A stretch of 10,167 nucleotides of DNA from Sediminibacterium sp. (GTDB lineage: Bacteria > Bacteroidota > Bacteroidia > Chitinophagales > Chitinophagaceae): the NCBI GenBank assembly GCA_023263235.1, contig JALQXE010000072.1:1-10167 (forward strand), given 5' to 3'. Shown piece by piece: positions 1 through 7,173 of the stretch; position 1 is the stretch's first letter; the number at the start of each line of letters is the position of its first letter. Made by a program: the position numbers and the translations under genes. Under the pieces are notes generated by a model. It saw only the letters and a list, made by a program, of their open reading frames with translations, had not been told where the DNA came from and made no database searches.

Positions 1-89
1 TTACGCGTTGTTTTACCGTAATAACGATTTCTATCGCGACGCTTTGTTGCTTGTCTTACATCTTTTTTGGTAGCCGAATGATTTGCCAT
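1..89 (-). CDS. rpsT: 30S ribosomal protein S20, N-terminal part (cut by window edge)
   Basis: Reading leftward from the ATG at 87-89, 29 codons can be translated before the window ends. The product starts MANHSATKKDVRQATKRRD and continues into NRYYGKTTR. This matches the start of bacterial S20: an MANH opening, then a Lys/Arg-rich helix and an (N)RY-x-KTTRN segment. S20 is a small, basic, all-helical primary binding protein of the 5' domain of 16S rRNA. The rest of the gene (family length about 85 residues) lies outside the window. A -7 promoter box sits about 24 bases upstream of the start. No Shine-Dalgarno sequence is evident. The gene diverges from sucA. The identification rests on the N-terminus only but is quite specific. 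Confidence 0.87.
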   Translation of the reverse strand, partial: MANHSATKKDVRQATKRRDRNRYYGKTTR

Positions 90-112
90 GTACTAATTAA
101 TTTTCAGGAGGG

Positions 113-120
113 CAAAGGTA
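113..120 (-). promoter_or_regulatory. Bacteroidota -7 promoter box for rpsT
   Basis: The minus strand reads TACCTTTG, an exact match to the Bacteroidota -7 consensus TAnnTTTG. Transcription would start roughly at 105-108 and give a leader of about 17-20 bases before the rpsT ATG. A -33 TTTG/TTG element is not clear; only a T-rich stretch lies at the expected distance. Confidence 0.6.
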
Positions 121-266
121 AGGGAAGAAGGCTAATTATTAAAATTAAAATGAAAAAAAATATAAAATCATTGTAAAATGTTGATATTCAATTATTTAAG
201 TGATAATTAAGAATATCTAAGAACCCTTCAAAGAAATTGTTCTTTTCTACCTGTTTTTGAATTTAG

Positions 267-292
267 AAAACAATAAAATTCTGTATTGTTTT
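267..292. repeat. AT-rich inverted repeat in the rpsT-sucA divergent gap
   Basis: AAAACAATA (267-275) and TATTGTTTT (284-292) are perfect 9-base inverted repeats separated by 8 bases. The stem has only one G-C pair, so a stable RNA hairpin is doubtful. It lies about 36 bases upstream of the proposed sucA -7 box, so a protein-binding operator is also possible. Apart from this and the two promoters, the 281-base gap at 90-370 is very AT-rich and I see no gene in it. Confidence 0.35.
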
Positions 293-327
293 TGCTGAAA
301 TTTTCCTTTTAAATCAATGAATTGCGC

Positions 328-335
328 GATATTTG
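328..335 (+). promoter_or_regulatory. Probable -7 promoter box for the sucA-sucB operon
   Basis: GATATTTG matches the TAnnTTTG consensus at all but the first fixed position. Transcription would start near 341-343, leaving a leader of about 28 bases before the sucA ATG at 371, similar to the leaders inferred for rpsT and mnmA. A -33 element is weak: only TTTT at 307-310, with a 17-base spacer. Confidence 0.42.
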
Positions 336-370
336 CGCTCCTAGAATTTCAAATAAAGCAAGTAATCTAA

Positions 371-3157
371 ATGAAGGATTTTTCTTACATAACCAATTCT
401 CACCCTTCTTTCATTGAGGGGATGTATCAACAGTTTTTACAGGATCCCAATTCAATTGATACTGAATTAAAAAAGTTTTTTGAAGGTTTTGATTTTGCCA
501 TGCAAAATGGTACAAGTCAATCAGTTGTAAATGCATCTGCAAATCAAACTGTAACTTCTTCAAGTTTATCTCATTCAAATACAAGTAGTGATCTTAGTTC
601 AATTGACTGGGCAAAAGAAATTAATGTATATCGTTTAATATTGGGTTACCGAAATAAAGGCCATTTAATTGCGAAGACCAATCCAATTAGAGCTAGAAAA
701 GATAGGCACGCTAATTTAGAATTAAATTTCTTTGGATTAAGTGAATCCGATTTAACCACTACATTTTTTGCAGGTAATTTATTGGGATTAGGTGCTACTA
801 GCTTACAAAACATTATTGCGCATTTACAAAATGCATATGCAAAAAATATTGGTATTGAGTTTAAATATATTTCAGATCAAGAGAAAGTAGATTGGTTAAC
901 CAATGAGATGGAGCATTCTTTTTCAGAACCCATTGCTATAGATCAAAAAAGACGCATTCTAGAGAAATTAAATCAGGGTGTGATTTTTGAAAAGTTTTTA
1001 CACACAAAATATATTGGTCAGAAAAGATTTTCTCTTGAAGGCGGAGAGTCTACAATTGCAGCATTAGATGCGATAATTAATGTTGGTGCCGATAATGGTG
1101 TACAAGAAGTAGTGATTGGTATGGCGCATCGCGGTCGTTTAAATGTGCTAGCGAATATCATGGGCAAAACTTATGAACAAATATTTAGTGAATTTGAAGG
1201 TACAGCAGTATTGGATCAAACTATGGGAAGTGGTGATGTGAAATATCATATGGGTTATAGCTCTGAAGTAACAACAAATGCAAATAAAAGTGTGCATTTA
1301 AAATTAATGCAAAATCCATCGCATTTAGAAGCGGTGGATCCAGTTGTTTTAGGATTTGCGCGCGCAAAGGCAGATGTTTTGTATGGGAAAGATTTTAAGA
1401 AAGTATTGCCTATTTTAATTCATGGTGATGCTTCAGTTGCAGGACAAGGTATCGTGTATGAAATTTTACAAATGTGTGATTTGCATGGATATAGAACGGG
1501 TGGAACCATACATTTTGTAATTAATAATCAAATTGGATTTACAACGGACTTTGATGATGCTAGAAGTGCGAACTATTGTACATCGGTTGCAGCCATGGTG
1601 CAGGCACCTGTATTGCATGTGAATGGGGATGACGCCGAAGCAGTATATAAGGCAGTAGTGATTGCAACAAAATACCGTCAAATTTATCAATCGGATATTT
1701 TTGTGGACATGGTATGTTATAGAAAACATGGACATAATGAAGGGGATGATCCTAAATATACCCAACCTCAATTGTATAAATTAATTGAGCAACATAAAAA
1801 TCCAAGAGAAACTTATGTGGAGTTTCTTTTACAAAATGGAACTGCTGATGCTAAAAATTTAGCAAAAGAAATGGAACAAAAATTTTGGTCCGACTTGCAA
1901 GCACGCCTGGATGAGGTAAAGCAAAATCCACTGCCTTACAAATATCAAGCGCCAGAATTGGCATGGAAGGCAATGCAAAAAGCTACACCTGCCGATTTTG
2001 AATCTTCACCAGACACTTCGATAAGTGCCGATAAAGCAAAATACATTTTTAACGCATTAATGCGATGGCCTGAAGGTTTTACTCCATTAAAAAAAGTGGA
2101 GAAATTAATTCAGGAGAAAGTGAAATTATTTGAGACTGAAAATAAAATTGACTGGGCAACGGGTGAGTTAATGGCCTATGCATCTTTGTTGGCAGAAGGT
2201 AAAACAGTGAGAATGAGTGGTCAGGATGTGAAGCGTGGTACATTCAGTCATAGACATGCTGTATTATTTGATGAAAATACAAACCAGCAATATTGTCGAT
2301 TAGATCATATTGCCCAAAGCCAACAACCTTTTAGAGTTTACAATTCTTTGTTAAGTGAGTATGGTGTATTGGGTTTTGAATATGGATATGCATTAGCCAA
2401 TGCACAAGCCTTGGTTATTTGGGAAGCGCAATTTGGAGACTTCTCTAATGGTGCACAAACTATCATTGATCAATTTATTGCTGCAGGTGAACAAAAATGG
2501 CAAAGACAAAATGGAGTAGTGATGTTATTGCCACATGGATATGAGGGACAAGGGCCTGAACATAGTAGTGCAAGATTGGAAAGATATTTACAATTATGTG
2601 CTGAGTGCAATATGGTAATTACAAATATTACTACTGCTGCAAACTTCTTCCATGCATTGCGTCGTCAATTAACATGGAATTTCCGTAAGCCAATGATTAA
2701 CTTCTCTCCAAAAGCGAATTTGAGAAGTCCATGGACTTTTAGTGATATTAAAGATTTCACAGAGGGCGGATTTAAAGAAGTATTAGATGATACTTTTGTT
2801 AAGGATCCTACGCAAGTAAAAAAAGTATTGTTCTGCTCAGGTAAAATTTCATATGAATTAGCAGAAAAACAAAAATCTGAGAACAGAAACGATATTGCTA
2901 TTGTGCGTTTAGAGCAATTGTATCCATTGCCAGTGAATCAAATAAAAGCATTGCAACAGAAGTACGACAAAGCAGTGTGGTTCTGGGTACAGGAAGAGCC
3001 TCAAAATATGGGTGCAGCTAGCTTTTTGCAAATGAATTTAAAAGCCATTAAGTTTGGTGTCATTAGCAGACAGGCAAGTGCATCTACTGCAACAGGCTAT
3101 ATGAAAATTCATGCTAAAGAACAAGCGGACATTTTAACAACCGCATTTTCGATTTAA
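371..3157 (+). CDS. sucA: 2-oxoglutarate dehydrogenase E1 component (thiamine diphosphate-dependent)
   Basis: This enzyme decarboxylates 2-oxoglutarate and transfers the succinyl group to the lipoyl arm of E2 in the cytoplasmic TCA-cycle complex. At 928 residues it matches the family (E. coli SucA has 933). Domains in order: the N-terminal E1o helix with the SFIEGMYQQFLQDP motif (about residues 5-43); a Ser/Asn-rich linker (about 46-77); the ThDP/Mg-binding half with MAHRGRLN (251-258; His253), YHMG (His293), HGDAS (Asp353) and NNQIGFTT (from 385), where GD and NN form the ThDP motif, and HGHNEGDDP (from 453); and the pyrimidine-binding half with FEYGYA (Glu670, probably the cofactor-activating Glu), AQFGDFSNGAQ (from 686) and HGYEGQGPEHSSARLERY (from 722). 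No E2-like domain is fused at the N-terminus, unlike the actinobacterial form. sucB follows after 19 bases, so the two are probably co-transcribed. Confidence 0.97.
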   Translation: MKDFSYITNSHPSFIEGMYQQFLQDPNSIDTELKKFFEGFDFAMQNGTSQSVVNASANQTVTSSSLSHSNTSSDLSSIDWAKEINVYRLILGYRNKGHLIAKTNPIRARKDRHANLELNFFGLSESDLTTTFFAGNLLGLGATSLQNIIAHLQNAYAKNIGIEFKYISDQEKVDWLTNEMEHSFSEPIAIDQKRRILEKLNQGVIFEKFLHTKYIGQKRFSLEGGESTIAALDAIINVGADNGVQEVVIGMAHRGRLNVLANIMGKTYEQIFSEFEGTAVLDQTMGSGDVKYHMGYSSEVTTNANKSVHLKLMQNPSHLEAVDPVVLGFARAKADVLYGKDFKKVLPILIHGDASVAGQGIVYEILQMCDLHGYRTGGTIHFVINNQIGFTTDFDDARSANYCTSVAAMVQAPVLHVNGDDAEAVYKAVVIATKYRQIYQSDIFVDMVCYRKHGHNEGDDPKYTQPQLYKLIEQHKNPRETYVEFLLQNGTADAKNLAKEMEQKFWSDLQARLDEVKQNPLPYKYQAPELAWKAMQKATPADFESSPDTSISADKAKYIFNALMRWPEGFTPLKKVEKLIQEKVKLFETENKIDWATGELMAYASLLAEGKTVRMSGQDVKRGTFSHRHAVLFDENTNQQYCRLDHIAQSQQPFRVYNSLLSEYGVLGFEYGYALANAQALVIWEAQFGDFSNGAQTIIDQFIAAGEQKWQRQNGVVMLLPHGYEGQGPEHSSARLERYLQLCAECNMVITNITTAANFFHALRRQLTWNFRKPMINFSPKANLRSPWTFSDIKDFTEGGFKEVLDDTFVKDPTQVKKVLFCSGKISYELAEKQKSENRNDIAIVRLEQLYPLPVNQIKALQQKYDKAVWFWVQEEPQNMGAASFLQMNLKAIKFGVISRQASASTATGYMKIHAKEQADILTTAFSI

Positions 3158-3176
3158 ATATTAATTAGTTTCAATT

Positions 3177-4394
3177 ATGATTTCTATAAAAGTACCAACA
3201 GTAGGAGAGTCAATCACAGAAGTAACTTTGTTAAAATGGACAATGGCCGAAGGAGCATGGGTAGACCGTGATGAAGTGATTGCAGAATTAGAAAGTGAGA
3301 AAGCCACTTTTGAAGTGAATGCTGAACAAGCCGGTGTGTTATTTCACAAAGCAAAGGAAGGAGATAGTATATTAATTGGAGATGTATTAGCAGATATCGA
3401 CGAGACAGCTCCTAAGCCAGCTCATGCGGAAGCGCCAGTTGCAGCAGCTACTACTCCTGCTCCTGTACAAAATAGTCAAGCGCCTGTGACAGCAGTTCCT
3501 AATAATGTGAAAGCAACACCAGTAGCAGCAGCTATTATTGCGGATAAAAAGGTTGATACTACTCAAATTAAAGCAAGTGGATATGCTGGAAAGATTACTA
3601 AAATTGATGTGTTAGATGCATTGAATAATCCTGGTAAAATTCAATTTAATGGACAAGATTTATTTTCTCGCAATGTGCGTCCTGAGAAAATGAGCAATCT
3701 AAGAAAAACAATTAGCCGTCGTTTAGTGGAAGCAAAAAACACCACAGCTATGTTAACTACTTTTAATGAAGTAGACATGACGGCGATTATGCAAATAAGA
3801 AAACAATTCAAAGATAAATTTAAGGAAGCACATGGCGTGAATTTAGGTTTCATGAGTTTCTTTGCTAAAGCTTGTGCGATTGCTTTAACTGAATGGCCAA
3901 GTGTAAATGCATTTATTGACGGAGATCAAATTTTGTATCACGATTATGCCGATATTAGTATAGCAGTTAGTACTCCAAGAGGGTTAACGGTGCCTGTAAT
4001 TAGAAATGTAGAAAGCTTAAGCATGGCAGAGATTGAAAAGAGTGTGCTTGTTTTAGCTGGAAAGGCGAGAGACTCAAAATTAACCACCGAAGATTTAACG
4101 GGAGGGACTTTTACCATTACTAATGGAGGTGTTTTTGGTAGTTTAATGAGTACACCCATTATTAATATTCCACAGTCTGCAATTTTAGGAATGCACAAAA
4201 TTCAAGAGCGTCCAATGGCCGTAAATGGGGAGGTGAAAATATTACCAATGATGTATTTGGCATTAAGTTACGACCACCGTATCATTGATGGTCGTGAAAG
4301 TGTTGGATTCTTAGTAAGGGTAAAAGAGTTATTAGAAAATCCTTCTTTATTATTAATTGGAAAAGATCCAGTTGCCAGCTTATTAGAATTGTAA
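3177..4394 (+). CDS. sucB: Dihydrolipoyllysine succinyltransferase, E2 of 2-oxoglutarate dehydrogenase
   Basis: This is the core subunit that accepts the succinyl group from E1 on a swinging lipoyl arm and passes it to CoA. Visible domains: one lipoyl domain (about residues 1-75) with the lipoylated lysine predicted at Lys42 in ESEKATF; an Ala/Pro/Thr-rich flexible linker (about 76-112); a peripheral subunit-binding domain (about 113-152, ending TKIDVLDAL); and the acyltransferase domain (about 170-405). The last contains the active-site motif [10 protein letters not shown], with catalytic His367 and Asp371. GFMSFFAKA and the [17 protein letters not shown] block are typical of succinyl- rather than acetyl-transferring E2, and the adjacent sucA agrees. 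Length (405 aa) is normal. E3 (lpd) is not nearby and must be encoded elsewhere. No Shine-Dalgarno sequence precedes the ATG. Confidence 0.96.
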   Translation: MISIKVPTVGESITEVTLLKWTMAEGAWVDRDEVIAELESEKATFEVNAEQAGVLFHKAKEGDSILIGDVLADIDETAPKPAHAEAPVAAATTPAPVQNSQAPVTAVPNNVKATPVAAAIIADKKVDTTQIKASGYAGKITKIDVLDALNNPGKIQFNGQDLFSRNVRPEKMSNLRKTISRRLVEAKNTTAMLTTFNEVDMTAIMQIRKQFKDKFKEAHGVNLGFMSFFAKACAIALTEWPSVNAFIDGDQILYHDYADISIAVSTPRGLTVPVIRNVESLSMAEIEKSVLVLAGKARDSKLTTEDLTGGTFTITNGGVFGSLMSTPIINIPQSAILGMHKIQERPMAVNGEVKILPMMYLALSYDHRIIDGRESVGFLVRVKELLENPSLLLIGKDPVASLLEL

Positions 4395-5395
4395 TGCATT
4401 ATGCAGTTCATAAAGATATTGCCAACAAATTATTAGCAGCTTATCATGGGGAAGAGCCGCTTGCCAATTATTTGAAAAAATATTTTGCAGCCAACAAAAA
4501 ACATGGTAGTAAGGATCGTAAAAATATAAGTGCACTTTGTTATGCGCATTTTAGGAAGGAAGTAAAATCCTTTCCTTTGGCCAATAAAATTTCCAATAAA
4601 ATAGATTCGGATAAATTTGTGCAGTCGCATCAAACACAGCCTTTATTATTCATTCGTATTCGTCCTTGGCAAAAGGATAAAGTGGTTCAAAAATTACAAG
4701 CTGCTCAAATTGAATATAAAGAAGTTGCAGAAAATGCATTTGCTTTTGCAAATACTACTTCATTGCAAAATATTTTAGAACTTAATAAGGAAGTAGTAAT
4801 ACAGGATTTAAATTCACAAGCACTTACAGAACTTTTGTTATTAGTGCCCACGAGTGTAGAACATCCCATACAAGTTTGGGATGCCTGTGCAGCGAGTGGG
4901 GGAAAAACCATTTTAATGTTTGATACTATGTCCAATATAAGGATGCATGTGTCGGATATTAGAGAAAGTATTTTATTTAATGCAGATAAACGTTTGCAAG
5001 AGGCTGGTATACGTCCTGCAAGTGTGCAAGAAATTGATTTAACGCAGTCTTTTGATATTAAGAAACCGTTTGATTTTGTTTTTGCCGATGTGCCTTGTTC
5101 TGGAAGTGGTACCTGGGGTAGAACGCCGGAACAGTTAGCTTATTTTACAGAGACTCAATTGAATAAGTATACCAAATTGCAATCTCAAATTTTGCATAAT
5201 ATTATTCCTACTGTAAAATTGCATGGACATTTATTATTTGCTACTTGTTCTGTGTATAAAGACGAAAACGAAAATAATGTAGAAGCATTGTTAGCTTCTG
5301 GTAAATTCAAAGTGGTGAAGCAACAATATTATACCGGATACACCCAACAAGCAGATACTTTATTCGGCGCTTTATTAGAAAAAATTGCTGAGTAA
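4394..5395 (+). CDS. RsmB/NOP-family RNA cytosine-5 methyltransferase
   Basis: A class I SAM-dependent enzyme that methylates C5 of cytosine in RNA. The SAM-binding motif I is VWDACAASGGKT (161-172). Motif IV is DVPCSGSGTW with Cys235, and motif VI is FATCSVYKDENENN with Cys285. The presence of both the PC and TC cysteines is diagnostic of m5C RNA methyltransferases: the motif VI cysteine attacks the base and the motif IV cysteine helps product release. Residues about 83-130 (LLFIRIRPWQ onward) resemble the small RNA-binding subdomain of this family. At 333 residues it is shorter than E. coli RsmB (429) and lacks a full NusB-like N-terminal domain, so the target (16S rRNA or otherwise) cannot be fixed from sequence alone. 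Its ATG overlaps the sucB stop by one base (TAATG), suggesting translational coupling. Confidence 0.88.
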   Translation: MHYAVHKDIANKLLAAYHGEEPLANYLKKYFAANKKHGSKDRKNISALCYAHFRKEVKSFPLANKISNKIDSDKFVQSHQTQPLLFIRIRPWQKDKVVQKLQAAQIEYKEVAENAFAFANTTSLQNILELNKEVVIQDLNSQALTELLLLVPTSVEHPIQVWDACAASGGKTILMFDTMSNIRMHVSDIRESILFNADKRLQEAGIRPASVQEIDLTQSFDIKKPFDFVFADVPCSGSGTWGRTPEQLAYFTETQLNKYTKLQSQILHNIIPTVKLHGHLLFATCSVYKDENENNVEALLASGKFKVVKQQYYTGYTQQADTLFGALLEKIAE

Positions 5396-5401
5396 ATATA
5401 A

Positions 5402-6517
5402 TTAAGACAAACTTGGTATTAAGGCCCCGCTTTGAATAATGCCGCCAGCAACCACATCATCTCCTTCATAAAATACTGCACTTTGACCTGGCGCAATACT
5501 TTTTACATTTTGATAAAATCTTGCTTGAACACCATTATCGGTGTGAGATAGGGTACATAACGCACCGCTGTCATGGTATCTAATCTTGGCCATTAAATCG
5601 GTAGGACCTTCTAAATGGTCATATTTAATCCAGTTAATTTTAGAAACCAACATATCGTTAGAATCTAAATCTTTCTCTTCGCCAATAACAACAATATTTT
5701 TTTCGGGATCAATGGCTGTTACATAAGCAGGTTTGCCTAAAGCAATTTCCAATCCCTTTCTTTGTCCAATCGTATAAAAAGGATACCCTTTATGTTTGCC
5801 CAATCTTTTTCCTTTTGTATCTACAAACCATCCTCCGTTAACTTTTTCTTCTAAACCTTCTATACGTCTTTTTAAAAATCCACGGTAATCATTATCTGGA
5901 ACAAAACAAATTTCGTAGCTCTCACTTTTTTTAGCCAACTCGGGATAGCCCATATCAATGGCCATTTGACGAATAGCTGTTTTATGCATACCGCCTAAAG
6001 GCAATATGGTTCTACTTAATAAATCCTGATCTACACCCCATAATACATAACTCTGGTCCTTGGTTTCATCCAAGCCTTTTGATATCACATAACGCCCATT
6101 GGAATATTGACGCACTTTTGCATAGTGGCCAGTTGCAATAAAATCGCAACCCAAAGCATCGGCACGTTTTAACAATGCTCTCCACTTTATATGGGTGTTG
6201 CACATTACGCAGGGGTTGGGAGTGCGACCAGCTAAATATTCTTCAACAAAGTTTTCAATTACAAAATCCCCAAACTCATCTCTAATATCTAATATATAAT
6301 GGGGGAATCCATTGTTCACGGCAGCTAATCGCGCATCATTAAAGGAATCAATATTACAACATCCTGTTTCTTTGCCGTTGGTATTGCTGGTAGAGTAGTC
6401 CCAGGTTTTCATGGTGATACCCACCACTTCGTAACCTTCATTATGCAGCATAAGGGCTGCGACTGTACTGTCAATTCCGCCGCTCATAGCGACTAAAACC
6501 TTACCTTTTTTACTCAT
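5402..6517 (-). CDS. mnmA: tRNA-specific 2-thiouridylase MnmA
   Basis: MnmA adenylates and thiolates U34 in the anticodons of Lys, Glu and Gln tRNAs, giving the s2 group of mnm5s2U-type nucleosides. The PP-loop SGGIDS is at residues 12-17. The two catalytic cysteines are predicted at Cys106 (in CVMCNTHIKW) and Cys204 (in SYEICFVPDND); ATGHYAK (128-134) and DQSYVLWG (154-161) are further family signatures. I chose the start MSKKGKVLVAMSGG (ATG at 6515-6517, 371 aa) over an in-frame ATG 15 codons upstream. It begins where the family begins, and a -7 promoter box at 6549-6556 would start transcription downstream of the upper ATG. The gene ends 6 bases from the convergent methyltransferase gene. 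Confidence 0.95.
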   Translation of the reverse strand: MSKKGKVLVAMSGGIDSTVAALMLHNEGYEVVGITMKTWDYSTSNTNGKETGCCNIDSFNDARLAAVNNGFPHYILDIRDEFGDFVIENFVEEYLAGRTPNPCVMCNTHIKWRALLKRADALGCDFIATGHYAKVRQYSNGRYVISKGLDETKDQSYVLWGVDQDLLSRTILPLGGMHKTAIRQMAIDMGYPELAKKSESYEICFVPDNDYRGFLKRRIEGLEEKVNGGWFVDTKGKRLGKHKGYPFYTIGQRKGLEIALGKPAYVTAIDPEKNIVVIGEEKDLDSNDMLVSKINWIKYDHLEGPTDLMAKIRYHDSGALCTLSHTDNGVQARFYQNVKSIAPGQSAVFYEGDDVVAGGIIQSGALIPSLS

Positions 6518-6548
6518 AGTCTTTGGCCAGTTAAAAGTTGGCTTGGCA

Positions 6549-6556
6549 CAAAAGTA
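6549..6556 (-). promoter_or_regulatory. Bacteroidota -7 promoter box for mnmA
   Basis: The minus strand reads TACTTTTG, an exact TAnnTTTG match. Predicted transcription start is about 6541-6544, giving a leader of about 25 bases to the mnmA ATG at 6517. It therefore excludes the in-frame ATG at 6560-6562 as the start for this transcript. No clear -33 TTG/TTTG is visible. In the same 95-base divergent gap I could not find a good -7 box for ssb on the plus strand. Confidence 0.58.
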
Positions 6557-6612
6557 ACTCATTTACCGAAAAATACTATCTTCACTGCCATATAACGACA
6601 AAATTTAAGAAA

Positions 6613-7035
6613 ATGATCAAGTTACAAGTAATCGGAAATTTGGGCAAAGATGCCCAAGTAAACAATGTGAATGGGAAGTCTGTAATCAACTTTAATGTTG
6701 CACATACAGAAAGGTACAAAGATGCGCAAGGCAATCAAAAAGACAGAACAACCTGGGTAGATTGTTCTTATTGGACAGATCGAACTGCGGTAGCGCCTTA
6801 TTTAAAGAAAGGGACACAAGTGTATGTTGAAGGTACACCAGATGTAAGAACGTATACCACTGCGGATGGTCGTAATGGTGCTTCATTAACTTTACGTATC
6901 GCTTCTGTACAATTATTAGGAAGTAGAGGAAATGGTGGAGATAGTCCAGCGCCCGATCAAAGTGCGGGTGCAACTTATACACCAAATGCTGCGTCAACTG
7001 GTGATGAAAATATGGCAGATGATTTGCCATTTTAG
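6613..7035 (+). CDS. ssb: Single-stranded DNA-binding protein
   Basis: SSB coats single-stranded DNA as an oligomer and recruits replication and repair enzymes through its acidic C-terminal tip. The product has 140 residues: an OB-fold (about 1-105) opening MIKLQVIGNLGKDA and containing the WVDCSYW strand and the YLKKGTQVYVEG block, then a Gly/Ala/Pro-rich disordered tail, then the tip ending DDLPF (136-140). The start at 6613 fits the family. The longer in-frame start at 6538 would add 25 unrelated residues and overlap the mnmA promoter. The OB domain and tip are complete. A strong terminator follows 19 bases after the stop, so the gene is probably monocistronic. Confidence 0.95.
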   Translation: MIKLQVIGNLGKDAQVNNVNGKSVINFNVAHTERYKDAQGNQKDRTTWVDCSYWTDRTAVAPYLKKGTQVYVEGTPDVRTYTTADGRNGASLTLRIASVQLLGSRGNGGDSPAPDQSAGATYTPNAASTGDENMADDLPF

Positions 7036-7054
7036 TGCAATCAACTAAATTTAT

Positions 7055-7082
7055 AAAGGTGTGCTTCGGTACACCTTTTTTT
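7055..7082 (+). terminator. Intrinsic terminator of ssb with UUCG tetraloop
   Basis: AAAGGTGTGC (7055-7064) pairs with GTACACCTTT (7069-7078) in a 10-base-pair stem with one G-U wobble, closing a C(UUCG)G tetraloop at 7065-7068. A run of seven T's (7076-7082) ends the structure. It lies 19 bases after the ssb stop codon. Confidence 0.9.
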
Positions 7083-7087
7083 ATGTG

Positions 7088-7095
7088 TAAATTTG
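7088..7095 (+). promoter_or_regulatory. -7 promoter box for the LDH2-family oxidoreductase gene
   Basis: TAAATTTG is an exact TAnnTTTG match just after the ssb terminator. It predicts a start near 7101 and a leader of about 73 bases to the ATG at 7174. A poorer -33 candidate (TTCG, 7065-7068, 19-base spacer) falls within the terminator loop. A second near-match, TGAATTTG at 7124-7131, would give a shorter leader of about 36 bases. Either or both may be used. Confidence 0.52.
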
Positions 7096-7173
7096 CATCA
7101 TTAAAATAGTAATTGTTGATAGTTGAATTTGACTTCAAACTCTCACAAAGAAATATTTATCGAAAAATAATTT

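Noticed and set aside
230..245. Short inverted repeat AAAGAA/TTCTTT with 4-base loop in the rpsT-sucA gap
   Set aside because: Six mostly A-T pairs in a very AT-rich region; this is expected by chance.
1466..1771. Minus-strand reading frame of 101 codons inside sucA
   Set aside because: Antisense to the most conserved part of sucA (the ThDP-binding region). The Cys/His/Ile-rich product resembles no family I recognise.
3177..4394. E2 of the pyruvate or branched-chain dehydrogenase complex instead of the 2-oxoglutarate complex
   Set aside because: The single lipoyl domain, the E2o-type catalytic-domain blocks and the adjacent E1o gene all favour the succinyltransferase.
6538..6612. N-terminal extension of SSB from an upstream in-frame ATG
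   Set aside because: The SSB family begins at MIKLQVIGNLG, and the added 25 residues have no family likeness and overlap the divergent mnmA promoter region.
6692..7138. Minus-strand reading frame of 148 codons opposite ssb
   Set aside because: It lies antisense to the well-supported ssb gene, has a His/Leu/Tyr-rich composition typical of a shadow frame, and crosses the ssb terminator.
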